From the NCBI RefSeq assembly GCF_001445655.1, contig NZ_LNBE01000003.1, positions 620,001-684,000 of the forward strand: 64,000 bases of DNA. Direction: 5' to 3'. The stretch is from Streptomyces roseifaciens. GTDB taxonomy: Bacteria; Actinomycetota; Actinomycetes; Streptomycetales; Streptomycetaceae. Numbering within the stretch: position 1 is the stretch's first letter; each line of letters begins with the position of its first letter. The translations under genes and the position numbers were made by a program. Shown one piece after another: positions 51,805 through 60,222 of the stretch. The notes beneath the pieces are model-generated. The model was not told the origin of the DNA, did not search any database, and was given only the letters and a program-made list of their open reading frames with translations.

Positions 51805-52800
51805 TCAGTCGCGGTCGAGGGCGGGCCAGGTGAGCACCGTCGCCCCCCAGGTGAGGCCGCCGCCGAAGGCGGTGAGCAGCACCCGGGCCCCGGGCCGGAG
51901 CGTCCCTCCGGCGTGGGCGTGGTCGAGGGCCAGGGGGATGGAGGCCGCGGCCGTGTTGCCGACCTCGGCGATGTTCCCGGCGCAGCGCTCCTGCGGGATG
52001 CCCAGCTCGTCGGCCAGGCGGGCGGTGATTCTGTGGTTGGCCTGGTGGCTGACGAGGTGGTCGACGTCGCTCACCCGCCACCCGGCGCGGTCCAGAACGG
52101 TGCGCGCCGAGTGCCCCATGCGCTGCACGGCGAGCCGGAAGACCTGCTTGCCCTGCATCGTGAAGTAGTGGTCCTCCTCGCGCGGCGCGTGCGGGCGCCG
52201 CTCGGAGCCGCCCGCCGGCACCGTGATCAGCTCCAGGCCCTCGCCGTCGCTGCCGAGGTCGAAGGGGCCGAGCGCGCCGGTCTCGCCCTCCGTGCCGGGC
52301 CGCAGGACCAGGGCCCCGGCCCCGTCCCCGAAGATCACCGCGGTGGAGCGGTCGGCCGGGTTGAGGATCCGGGAGAACGTCTCCGCGCCGATGACCAGGA
52401 CCCCGTCGGAGGCGCCGCACGCGATGAGGCCCGCCGCGGTCGCCAGGGCGTAGACGAAGCCGGAGCACACCGCGGCGACGTCGTAGGCCGCGACGTGGCC
52501 GAGGCCCAGCTTGCCCGCCACGGTGGGCGCGGTCGCCGGGCACGGCCGGTCCGGCGTGGTGGTCGCCACGACCACGGTGTCGACCGGCCGCCCGCCCGCG
52601 GACTTCAGCGCCTTGGCGCCGGCCCCCGCGGCCAGGTCGGAGGTCGCCATGGAGTCCGGGGCGAAGTAGCGCTGCCGGATGCCGGTCCGGGAGCGGATCC
52701 ACTCGTCGGAGGTGTCGAGCGCCGCCACCAGTTCGTCGTTGGTGACGGGCACCGGTGGCAGCGCGCTGCCCACTCCGGCCACGACGGCCGCCCGCGTCAC
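51805..52800 (-). CDS. redP: RedP, FabH-like ketosynthase III
   Basis: From the GTG at 52800 the product is 331 residues. It begins TRAAVVAGVGSALPP, as FabH proteins do; an earlier TTG would add 23 residues unlike the family. The catalytic triad is Cys112 (AAVCSGF), His252 (SHQANHR) and Asn282 (GNTAAASI). RedP condenses acetyl-CoA with malonyl-RedQ to start the dodecanoyl chain for the monopyrrole. It is the first gene of the redP-O-N-M-L-K-J-I-H-G operon, driven from the divergent operator shared with redQ. Confidence 0.93.
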   Translation of the reverse strand: MTRAAVVAGVGSALPPVPVTNDELVAALDTSDEWIRSRTGIRQRYFAPDSMATSDLAAGAGAKALKSAGGRPVDTVVVATTTPDRPCPATAPTVAGKLGLGHVAAYDVAAVCSGFVYALATAAGLIACGASDGVLVIGAETFSRILNPADRSTAVIFGDGAGALVLRPGTEGETGALGPFDLGSDGEGLELITVPAGGSERRPHAPREEDHYFTMQGKQVFRLAVQRMGHSARTVLDRAGWRVSDVDHLVSHQANHRITARLADELGIPQERCAGNIAEVGNTAAASIPLALDHAHAGGTLRPGARVLLTAFGGGLTWGATVLTWPALDRD

Positions 52801-52920
52801 CGGGCACCGCCCCGGCGCCGGGGCCCGTGCTCGGCCCTCCGGAAAGATGTGCGGCTGGGACGGAAGCAAACCACGCGAGCGCTCCTCCGATGCGGACAGC
52901 CGGACGGCTCCGGCGTGCCG

Positions 52921-53016
52921 AGTCTGCTCACCCGGGCTGACCGGACGCTGACGGATGGCTGACCCGGTCCGGGGTCAGCCATCCGTCAGCCCCCCGTCAG
53001 CGCGGCCGTCCAGACT
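52921..53016. promoter_or_regulatory. Symmetric SARP operator between redP and redQ
   Basis: On the plus strand GTCAGC occurs at 52974, 52985 and 52996, exactly 11 bp apart. On the minus strand the same hexamer occurs three times, ending at 52936, 52947 and 52958, also 11 bp apart. The central part forms a perfect inverted repeat with 19-bp arms (52947-52965 and 52972-52990). CAGACT lies 9 nt beyond the last repeat on each side (52921-52926 as AGTCTG; 53011-53016) and can serve as the -10. This is the known layout of SARP-activated promoters, so RedD is the likely activator of both operons. Confidence 0.82.
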
Positions 53017-53094
53017 TGCCGCACACCGGGCCGGACGGCGTGCCGCAAAAGGCCCGGTGAGGCACCCGACCCCACGGGAAAGGCGGACCGCACC

Positions 53095-53340
53095 ATGAGC
53101 CCTGTCTACGACAAGCTGGTGGACCTGCTTGTCGACCGCTTCGCGGTGGACCGCGCGGCCATCGGCCCGGACGTGACCTTCGAGGAACTGGAGATGGACT
53201 CGCTGTTCCTCGTCGAGCTGCTGCTCGTCATCGAGTCCGAGTTCCAGGTGAAGATCGGCGAGGAGGCCGCCGCGCCGACCGACACCATTGCCACGGTGGT
53301 GAAGGTGATCGCGAACGAGATCGCGGCCGCGGCGCCGTGA
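53095..53340 (+). CDS. redQ: RedQ, acyl carrier protein for dodecanoate synthesis
   Basis: The 81-residue acyl carrier protein has Ser36 (LEMDSLFLVEL) for phosphopantetheine. It carries the growing fatty chain made by RedP and RedR and delivers dodecanoate toward RedL. GGAAAGG lies about 12 nt before the ATG. Its stop overlaps the GTG of redR (GTGA). It is the first gene of the rightward red operon. Confidence 0.93.
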   Translation: MSPVYDKLVDLLVDRFAVDRAAIGPDVTFEELEMDSLFLVELLLVIESEFQVKIGEEAAAPTDTIATVVKVIANEIAAAAP

Positions 53341-54563
53341 GCGCCGCGGCACCGGTCGCCGTCACCGGCCTCGGGCTGGTCACCGCGGCCGGCATCGGCA
53401 CCGAGGCGACCTGGGACGGCGTGTGCGCGGGCGTCTCCGCGGCCACCCGCAACCCCGCCCTGGAAGGGCTTCCGGTGGACATCTCGTGCACCGTCCCCGG
53501 ACTGGACCCCGCCCGGCACGTCGGCCGCCGCAGCGCCCTGATGCACGACCGCTTCACGCAGCTGGCGATCGTCGCCGCGCGCGAGGCGGTGGCCGACGCC
53601 GGGCTCGACCCCGCGCAGTGGGACGGCGCGCGCGTCGGCGTGGTCGTGGGCTGCGGGCTCGGGGGCGTGAGCACCTGGGAGGAACAGCACCGCCGGATGC
53701 TGGAGCACGGCCCGGCGAAGGTCTCCGCGCTCCTCGTCCCCATGCTGGTCCCCAACATGGCCGCCGGGAACCTGGCCATCGACCTCGGCGCCACCGGCCC
53801 CAACTTCGTGACCGCCACGGCCTGTTCCTCCGGGGCCACCGCCATCGGCACCGCGGCCCAGCTGCTGCGCGAGGGCGCCTGCGACATCGTCGTCACCGGC
53901 GGCGCGGAGGCCGGCGTCAGCCCGCTGATGGTCACCGGCTTCGCGCAGATGGGCGCGCTCTCGCGGAGGCTGGACGAACCGGCCGCCGCCTCGCGGCCCT
54001 TCGACGCCGGCCGCGACGGCTTCGTCATCGGCGAGGGCAGCGGCATCCTCGTACTGGAGCGGGAGGCCGACGCGCGCGCCCGCGGCGCCCGGGTCCGCTC
54101 GCTCCTCGCGGGCTACGGGGCCTCCGCCGACGCCCACCACCTCACCGCGCCCGAACCGGAGGGCCGGGCCGTCCTCGCGGCCGTCCGCGCGGCCCTGGAG
54201 CAGGCCGGCACCGCCCCCGGCGACATCGGCCACGTCAACGCCCACGGCACCTCGACCCGCCTCAACGACGCCGTCGAGGCGGCCACCTTGCGCACGGCGC
54301 TCGGCGACGGCGCCGCCGTCACCTCCACCAAGGGAGTGCTCGGGCACACCCTCGGCGCCGCGGGCGCCATCGAGGCCGCGCTCACCGTCCTCGCCGTCGA
54401 ACGCTCGCTCGTCCCGCCGACCGCCAATCTCGAACAGCTGGACCCGGCCGTCGAACTGGACGTCGTCGCGGGCGGCCCCCGCAAGACGGCCCTCGACGCG
54501 GCGCTGTCCACGTCGTTCGGATTCGGGGGGCAGAACGCGGCGCTCGTCTTCGTCGCGGCGTGA
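53337..54563 (+). CDS. redR: RedR, FabF-like ketosynthase II
   Basis: The 408-residue elongating ketosynthase has Cys163 (TATACSSGATAIG), His in VNAHGTST and His in LGHTLGAAGAIEA. The start is a GTG overlapping the redQ stop. RedR extends the RedQ-bound chain to twelve carbons, using the reductases of primary fatty-acid synthesis. The next gene begins 132 bp later, the largest gap in this operon. Confidence 0.94.
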   Translation: MSAAAPVAVTGLGLVTAAGIGTEATWDGVCAGVSAATRNPALEGLPVDISCTVPGLDPARHVGRRSALMHDRFTQLAIVAAREAVADAGLDPAQWDGARVGVVVGCGLGGVSTWEEQHRRMLEHGPAKVSALLVPMLVPNMAAGNLAIDLGATGPNFVTATACSSGATAIGTAAQLLREGACDIVVTGGAEAGVSPLMVTGFAQMGALSRRLDEPAAASRPFDAGRDGFVIGEGSGILVLEREADARARGARVRSLLAGYGASADAHHLTAPEPEGRAVLAAVRAALEQAGTAPGDIGHVNAHGTSTRLNDAVEAATLRTALGDGAAVTSTKGVLGHTLGAAGAIEAALTVLAVERSLVPPTANLEQLDPAVELDVVAGGPRKTALDAALSTSFGFGGQNAALVFVAA

Positions 54564-54695
54564 TGCCGTTCCGGCGGATCCCGGGCACGTGGCGGCGCCG
54601 GCCGGGACGGATTCCGCCGGACCCCGCCGCAGTGGTGACCCGCCGTTGCGGCGGGACGAACACCTCAGCAGACCGGAAGCAGGTGACCCCGTCCC

Positions 54696-55586
54696 ATGAC
54701 GTTCACCGTCCCGGAGGACGACCTCCGGGAACTCGAACAGCAGGTCCAGCACGCGCTCGCCGCAGGCGACCCCCGCGGGCTGACCGTCCTCGGCTACGGC
54801 GAGGTCACCCTCGTCCTCGCCCTGGAGACCGCACGCGGCGCCTTCGCCTGCAAGCGGCTGCCCGTCTTCGACGGACGCAAGCGCTTCGAGGCCTACGGGC
54901 GCACCCTCGACCGGTACATCGAACGCCTGCGCGCCGCCGGCATCCACGTCGCCGAGACCCGGCTGTGGCACACCGAGCTGCCCTCGGGCCGGATCGTCGG
55001 CTACTGCGTCCAGCGGACCCTGCCCGTCAAACGGCTCGTCCCCCACCTCCTGCACAGCGAGGGCGACGCCTGGGCCGGGGACTTCTTCACCCGCTTCCTC
55101 GACCGCGTGCACGGCTGCGTCTCCCCGATCCTCGGCCTGGACGCCCAGGCGTCCAACTGGATCGACCTCGACGGCGAACTCGTCTACCTCGACGTCACCT
55201 CGCCCCTCATGCGCGACGCCCGCGGCCGCGAACGCCTCGACGTCCGGCTCTTCTTCACCTCATTGCCCTGGCTCCTGCGCGACCCCGTCCGCATCGCGAT
55301 GTCCAAGTCCATCTTCGACAAGTTCTACACACCGCGCGGCGTCGTCCTCGACTTCCTCGGCAACCTCCACAAGGAGAAGCTGGCCGGCCTGATCCCCGGC
55401 TTCCTCGAACAGGCCAACGCCCGCATCACGCCCGCCCTCACCGCCGAGGAGGTCGCCAAGTACTACAAGGGCGACGCCTCGATGTGGGAGCTCATCCAGC
55501 GGCTGCGCAAGGCCGACCGCGCCTGGCACCTCAAGGTGCGCCACCGCCCCTACCCCTTCCTGCTGCCGCCCGATGTCGACCGCTGA
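54696..55586 (+). CDS. redT: Kinase-fold-like protein at the redS/redT position
   Basis: The 296-residue protein sits between redR and redU, where S. coelicolor has redS and redT. I use redT by position and am not certain. The N-terminal part has a GYGEVTLVLAL loop followed by ACKRLPVF, like the nucleotide loop and Lys of kinase/phosphotransferase folds. The middle has GLDAQASNWI and then YLDVTSPL, like the Asn and Asp metal-binding motifs of such enzymes. This suggests a diverged aminoglycoside-phosphotransferase-type fold. Its role in the pathway is unknown. The end overlaps redU by 14 bp. Confidence 0.65.
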   Translation: MTFTVPEDDLRELEQQVQHALAAGDPRGLTVLGYGEVTLVLALETARGAFACKRLPVFDGRKRFEAYGRTLDRYIERLRAAGIHVAETRLWHTELPSGRIVGYCVQRTLPVKRLVPHLLHSEGDAWAGDFFTRFLDRVHGCVSPILGLDAQASNWIDLDGELVYLDVTSPLMRDARGRERLDVRLFFTSLPWLLRDPVRIAMSKSIFDKFYTPRGVVLDFLGNLHKEKLAGLIPGFLEQANARITPALTAEEVAKYYKGDASMWELIQRLRKADRAWHLKVRHRPYPFLLPPDVDR

Positions 55587-56379
55587 CACCCTCGCCGCGC
55601 CCCCGCGGCCCCGTCCGGGCGGCCTCGCCGGGGAGACGCTGGCCCTCGACCCCGCGCGCCCGCTGCACCTGGCCCGGCCCGCCGAGCAGCTCACCGCCGC
55701 CGTCGTGTCCATCGCCTGGCTGCGCGCCCAGGGCGACGCCGTACGCGCCGCGCTGGAGGCCCGCCACCTGACCGACGACGAGGCCGCCCACGCGGCGGGC
55801 CTGCGCCTGCCCAAGCGGCGCTACGAGTGGCTCGCCGGCCGCCTCGCCGTCAAGCACGGTGTCCTCGCCCACGGCCGACGCCACTGGGGCCGGACCGGGC
55901 GCACCCGCGACATCCGGGTCGGCGCCGTCGCCCACGGGCTGCGGGCCGGCAAACCCGTCGTCAACGCCCCCGTCGACGTGGGCCTGTCCCACTCCGGCGA
56001 CTTCGCCATCGCCGTGTGCGGGCCGCGCCCCGTCGGCGTCGACCTGGAGCACCAGCGCCGCATGCCGCCGATGCTCACCTCGCTCCTGACCGCCGGCGAC
56101 GACCGGGCCGCGGCCTGCGCCGACCCCGACCGCCGCCGCCTCGCCGGCATGCCCCTGCCGCTGCGCTGGGCCTGCAAGGAGGCCGTCCTCAAGCACTTCG
56201 GCTTCGGCCTGCGCATCGACCCCCGCGAGGTCGCCCTGCACGCCTGGCACGACGACCACACCTACACGTGGCGGCCCGGGCCCGACCTCCTGCGCCACGC
56301 GCCCTCGGCGGGCGACGGCCGCCTGCACAGCTGGGCCCGGCGGATCGACGGCTACTTCCTCGCCCTGGTATGGACGTGA
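55573..56379 (+). CDS. redU: RedU, 4'-phosphopantetheinyl transferase
   Basis: The 268-residue Sfp-type transferase has the metal-binding motif GVDLE (155-159) and WACKEAVLKHFG (199-210). LSHSGDFAIAV lies just before them. It attaches the phosphopantetheine arm to the red carrier proteins; in S. coelicolor RedU is needed for RedO. It overlaps the preceding gene by 14 bp, and its stop overlaps the redV start (TGATG). Confidence 0.93.
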   Translation: MSTADTLAAPPRPRPGGLAGETLALDPARPLHLARPAEQLTAAVVSIAWLRAQGDAVRAALEARHLTDDEAAHAAGLRLPKRRYEWLAGRLAVKHGVLAHGRRHWGRTGRTRDIRVGAVAHGLRAGKPVVNAPVDVGLSHSGDFAIAVCGPRPVGVDLEHQRRMPPMLTSLLTAGDDRAAACADPDRRRLAGMPLPLRWACKEAVLKHFGFGLRIDPREVALHAWHDDHTYTWRPGPDLLRHAPSAGDGRLHSWARRIDGYFLALVWT

Positions 56380-57575
56380 TGAACGGACCCATGACACCGA
56401 CCACTTCTCGTGCCCCCGGCCTCGGCGCGCCCTTCCCCGAGGCCCTGCGGCACGCCACCGGCATCGCCGCCCTCAGCCCCTCGTCGCACAACTGCCAGCC
56501 CTGGGCGCTCGCCCGGCTGGAGAGCCGGCCGGCGCGCCGGGCCGCGGCCGACCTGCTCGGCTGCCCGGACGACGGCACCCACGTCTACCTCGCCCTCGCC
56601 GTCGACCGCCGGCGCAGCCTCACGGCCCTGCCCGCCCACCTGCTGGAGATGCGGCTGAGCTGCGCCGCCTACTGGCGGATGCTCTCCCGGGCGCTGGCCG
56701 CCCAGGGCTGGGCGCTCGTACGGGAGCGGGCGCACGAGAGCGGGGGCGACGGGGGAGGGGGGCCCGGCGCCGACTCCCGGCTGCCCGGCGGCCCGTGGCC
56801 CCGGGACTGGTCGCTGCTGTGGACGGCGGCGCTGCGCCGGACCGGGGAGGCCGCCGAGAGCCTGACCGCCCTGTCGGACGCGGCCCGCGCCCGGCACACC
56901 AACCGCGGCCCGTACGACGAGCGGCCCCTCGACCCGGAGCTCCTCGGTGCCCTCGCGCGCCACCCGCCCACCGGGGGACCCGCGACGGAGATCCGTCACC
57001 TGACGGGACGTCATGAACGCGATGCCTTCGCCGACTTCCTCGCCCGTCACGGAGGGATCGATTTCAGCCACGCGGCGGCGTGGCGGGAAACCCACTCGTA
57101 CATCCGCTGGAGCCCGGCGGCGGTGCGCGCCCACGGCGACGGCTTCCCCGTGACCCAGCTTTTCGGGCCAATGTCGGCCCGGCAGCGGCTCGCGAAGCGG
57201 ATCGCCCTGTCCCCGCCGGTGATGAAATTCCTGTGCCGCTTCGGTTATGACCGGTCGCTCGCCGGAGGCCTGGCCGCCGGGGTCCGCCGCACTCCCGCCG
57301 TCGTGCTGATGAACTTCGCGGAGGAAGCCCCCGGGGTGGCCGACGCCTTCCGGGGCGGCGCGCGCATCGCCGACTACTGGCTGCACGCGGCCACCGCGGG
57401 GCTGGCCCTGCACCCCCTGAGCGTCGTCATGCAGCACGACCCCCTGCGGGCGATGCTCCAGGAGCAACTGGGCCTTTCCGGCAGGCTCTTCTTCGTCAGC
57501 CGTGTCGGCCGGCCCCGTACGGCCTTCCCTCCGGCACCCCGGAGCGCCGGAGCGGCGGATCACCGCACGGTCTGA
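56379..57575 (+). CDS. redV: RedV, nitroreductase-like oxidoreductase
   Basis: The ATG at 56379 overlaps the redU stop and gives 398 residues; an ATG at 56370 is a close alternative. SPSSHNCQPWALA near the N-terminus and the later RHTNRGPYDERPL match flavin-binding parts of nitroreductase-like enzymes. In the red pathway RedV is thought to oxidise the bipyrrole methanol to the aldehyde; this comes from pathway logic and position. The C-terminus has the ALHPLSVVMQ stretch typical of the family. It ends the rightward operon before a 399-bp gap. Confidence 0.82.
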   Translation: MNGPMTPTTSRAPGLGAPFPEALRHATGIAALSPSSHNCQPWALARLESRPARRAAADLLGCPDDGTHVYLALAVDRRRSLTALPAHLLEMRLSCAAYWRMLSRALAAQGWALVRERAHESGGDGGGGPGADSRLPGGPWPRDWSLLWTAALRRTGEAAESLTALSDAARARHTNRGPYDERPLDPELLGALARHPPTGGPATEIRHLTGRHERDAFADFLARHGGIDFSHAAAWRETHSYIRWSPAAVRAHGDGFPVTQLFGPMSARQRLAKRIALSPPVMKFLCRFGYDRSLAGGLAAGVRRTPAVVLMNFAEEAPGVADAFRGGARIADYWLHAATAGLALHPLSVVMQHDPLRAMLQEQLGLSGRLFFVSRVGRPRTAFPPAPRSAGAADHRTV

Positions 57576-57974
57576 AAGGGCCTGCTCCGCACTCCGGACC
57601 ACGTGGCGCAGCAGGGGACAATCCGGGCCGGCCGGCCCGTCCGCGGGCCTGCCGGAAAAGCAGCGGAACATTCCGGCCAGGCCCGGAACCCGTACGCCGC
57701 GCGGTCGGGGATACTGCTCCTTGCCGCCGCCTTTACCGTGACATATTTCCCGCCAAAACCTGGCGGGACGCCCGGCCGTCAGTTGCCGCTGGCGTACAGT
57801 CGGGTGAGACGTTCAGGGGGATGCCGTGGCCACGGAGATGACGTCAATGAGCCGTCGAACCGCCGGCGGGGGGACTTGGGCGGTCTTCACCCCCACAACC
57901 CCGTCGGCCACAATAGCGCCTGCTCCCCGAAGTGACTCCGTTCGGAACCGTTCCGTTAACTGGAAGCAGGCTCG
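57576..57974. other. Intergenic region upstream of redZ
   Basis: No gene is seen. CCCGCCA (57749-57755) and TGGCGGG (57761-57767) make a 7-bp hairpin that could end redV. Beyond it the sequence is less GC-rich (CACAATAG near 57909, TTCCGTTAACTGG near 57950) and probably carries the redZ promoter, but I cannot fix its -10 and -35. Confidence 0.5.
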
Positions 57975-58637
57975 ATGAGTATGCGCATACTGCTGTGCTG
58001 CGACAAGCTCATCCTAGGCGCGGGTATGCAGGCACTGCTGGGCCAGCACGGCCTGGAAGCACACACGAAAACGTCCGTGCGCAGCACGGTGGCGGCCGCC
58101 AAGGAGATGACTCCGGATGCCATTGTCGTCGTGGCCCCGGCACTGAGCATCGACGACACCAGTGAACTCGCCGAACTCTCCCGGATGGCCAAGGTCATCC
58201 TCCTCGCCCGGCCCGACACGACCCCCAGGGCCTTCGAGGCCCTGCGCATCGGCGTGCGGGCCGTGCTCTCCCTGGAGGATCCGCCCGAGGAGCTGATCCG
58301 CATGATCAAGACGGTCATCGAGGTCGACGCCATGGTCGCCCCGCTGACCGCCCGCAAGGCCCTCGACCAGCTCCGCACCGAGCAGCCCCCGGCCCCCGCA
58401 CCGCCGCCGGCCGGCTCCCTGACCCCGCGCGAGGCCGAGGTGATGCTGCTGCTCGCGCAGGGCCGGTCCAATGCGGAGATCGCCGAGAAGCTCTCCATCT
58501 CCAACACGACCGTCCGCTCCCACGTCCACCACGTCCTGCGCAAGCTGGACGCGGGGACCCGCGCCCGCGCGGTGGCCATCGCCTACGAGACGGGGCTGAT
58601 AGACGCCATGGAACGGCAGGCGCAGGGCCGCCTCTGA
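57975..58637 (+). CDS. redZ: RedZ, atypical orphan response regulator
   Basis: The 220-residue protein has a receiver-like N-terminal domain and a C-terminal LuxR/NarL helix-turn-helix (about 150-212, LTPREAEVMLLLAQGRSNAE). The segment where the phospho-acceptor Asp should lie reads DAIVVVAPALS, so phosphorylation is unlikely. No sensor kinase is adjacent. In S. coelicolor RedZ activates redD. That gene carries one TTA codon, making it depend on the bldA tRNA; I read every codon here and found none. GGAAGCAGG precedes the ATG. It converges on redY with 21 bp between the stops. Confidence 0.93.
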   Translation: MSMRILLCCDKLILGAGMQALLGQHGLEAHTKTSVRSTVAAAKEMTPDAIVVVAPALSIDDTSELAELSRMAKVILLARPDTTPRAFEALRIGVRAVLSLEDPPEELIRMIKTVIEVDAMVAPLTARKALDQLRTEQPPAPAPPPAGSLTPREAEVMLLLAQGRSNAEIAEKLSISNTTVRSHVHHVLRKLDAGTRARAVAIAYETGLIDAMERQAQGRL

Positions 58638-58658
58638 AGGCCCGCCGCGCGGAGCCCG

Positions 58659-58982
58659 TCAGCCCGCCGCGACCCGGTATCCGGGCTCCACGCGGACTCC
58701 GCTCATTTCGTCCACGACCTCGGCCATTCCCTCGAAATCGGCGACCAGCCGGCCGAAGGCGTCGCTTGTCGTGTCCCGTTCGAAATCGGCCCGGCTGCTC
58801 ACCCCGATGACTTCGAAGAAGTGAACGGGAGCCGCCGGGTCCGCGGATACCCGCTGCACGCTGAATGACAGCACGCTCGGAAGTTCCGGGCAGGTGGCGT
58901 AGTCCGTTTCCTTGACCCATGTTTCGAAATGGGCGGGAGTGACGTTCGGGCGGAGCCGAATTCGGTGCACAATCATGTCCAC
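58659..58982 (-). CDS. redY: RedY, small dimeric alpha/beta-barrel-like protein
   Basis: The product begins at the GTG at 58982 (VDMIVHRIRL, 12 nt after GAGGGG) or at the ATG at 58976, giving 107 or 105 residues. The pattern of strands and helices (VHRIRLRP, FETWVKETDY, FSVQRVSAD, HFFEVIGVSSRADFERD) resembles ferredoxin-like dimeric barrels such as ABM/EthD proteins. Its function in prodiginine synthesis is not established. It lies after redW on the same strand, as in S. coelicolor, which is the main reason for the name. Confidence 0.8.
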   Translation of the reverse strand: MDMIVHRIRLRPNVTPAHFETWVKETDYATCPELPSVLSFSVQRVSADPAAPVHFFEVIGVSSRADFERDTTSDAFGRLVADFEGMAEVVDEMSGVRVEPGYRVAAG

Positions 58983-59058
58983 GACGCCGGAAATCCCCTC
59001 TGGATTCTCTTGTGGTTCATTGCAGGAAGCCGGTTCGGTATCGGTGGCCGGTACACCG

Positions 59059-60222
59059 TCAGCGGCGCTTCCGGGAACGGCGTCCGCCCAGGCCCAGCGC
59101 CCGGGCCGCATTGTTCTTCTGGATCTCGTTCGTGCCGGAGAAGATGCGGGAGGGAAGGGCGTCCCGCAGAAACGTCTCGGCCTCGCCGCCGAGGATCCCG
59201 AGGGCGCCGCGCAACTGCACGGCGTCCAGCCCGAGCTGCACCGCCGCCTCGCTCACCGCGACCTTGGCCAGGGCGGGCGCGACCTCGTCGTCGCTGCCCG
59301 CGGCCAGCCCGCACGCGGCCTTGTACAGCAGCAGCCGGGCCGACTCCAGGCGGATCGTCATGTCGACGATGCGGTGGCTGACGGCCTGGAAGCCGCCGAT
59401 GGCCGAGCCGAACTGCTCCCGCTCCCGGGCGTAGTCCACCGTCGACTCCAGCACGCGCCGCATCGCCCCGACGTAGGTGGCGAACAGGCAGGTGCGCTCC
59501 CACTTCATCGAGGACGAGAAGATGCTCGCCCCGGCGCCCTCCTCGCCGAGCACGTTCGCCGTCGGCACCACGCAGTCCGCGAGGTGCACGTCGGCCATCG
59601 GCGAGCCCTGCAGGCCGACCTTGTCGTAGCGCGGGCCCACGGTCAGGCCGGGCGTGTCCGCCTCCACGACGAAGGTGGTGAGGCCGAAGAAGCCGCCGCC
59701 GGGCGACGTCGCCGCCTGCAGGACGAACACGTCGGCGACGGGGGAGTTGGTGGTGAAGCACTTGCTGCCGTTGATGACGTACGCGTCGTCCTTCCGCACG
59801 GCGCGCGTCTGCAGGTTCAGGGCGTCGGACCCGGCGTGCGGCTCGGTGATGGCGTGCGCCGCGATCGCCTCGCCCGAGGCGAGCGGCGGCAGCCAGCGCT
59901 GCTTCTGCTCCTCGGTGCCGAACTCGGTGACCGGCATGACGGCGGCGAACAGGTGCGCGGCGACGGAGAAGGCGAAGCCCTGGTCGGCACAGCCGTAGCC
60001 GAGGGCCTCCATCAGCGCCGCGGTGGTGACGGCGTCGAGGCCGCTGCCGCCGTACGCGGCGGGCACGCTCGCGCCCACGATGCCCTGCTTCCCCGCGAGC
60101 CGCCAGCGGCGCCGGAACTCCTCCGGGTCGTGCGCCGCCGTGCCGTCGCCGAGGTCGCGCCGGGCGAAGCGCACGACCATGTCGCACATCTCCGCGGTCT
60201 CGGTGTCGAAGTCGAAGTTCAT
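59059..60222 (-). CDS. redW: RedW, prolyl-carrier dehydrogenase
   Basis: The 387-residue acyl-CoA-dehydrogenase-type flavoenzyme has [13 protein letters not shown] (FAD loop), [16 protein letters not shown] and the C-terminal [10 protein letters not shown] stretch near the active site. It oxidises prolyl-S-RedO by four electrons to pyrrolyl-2-carboxyl-S-RedO. The ATG at 60222 overlaps the redX stop (ATGA), so the enzyme and the ketosynthase that uses its product are coupled. redY follows after 76 bp. Confidence 0.94.
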   Translation of the reverse strand: MNFDFDTETAEMCDMVVRFARRDLGDGTAAHDPEEFRRRWRLAGKQGIVGASVPAAYGGSGLDAVTTAALMEALGYGCADQGFAFSVAAHLFAAVMPVTEFGTEEQKQRWLPPLASGEAIAAHAITEPHAGSDALNLQTRAVRKDDAYVINGSKCFTTNSPVADVFVLQAATSPGGGFFGLTTFVVEADTPGLTVGPRYDKVGLQGSPMADVHLADCVVPTANVLGEEGAGASIFSSSMKWERTCLFATYVGAMRRVLESTVDYAREREQFGSAIGGFQAVSHRIVDMTIRLESARLLLYKAACGLAAGSDDEVAPALAKVAVSEAAVQLGLDAVQLRGALGILGGEAETFLRDALPSRIFSGTNEIQKNNAARALGLGGRRSRKRR

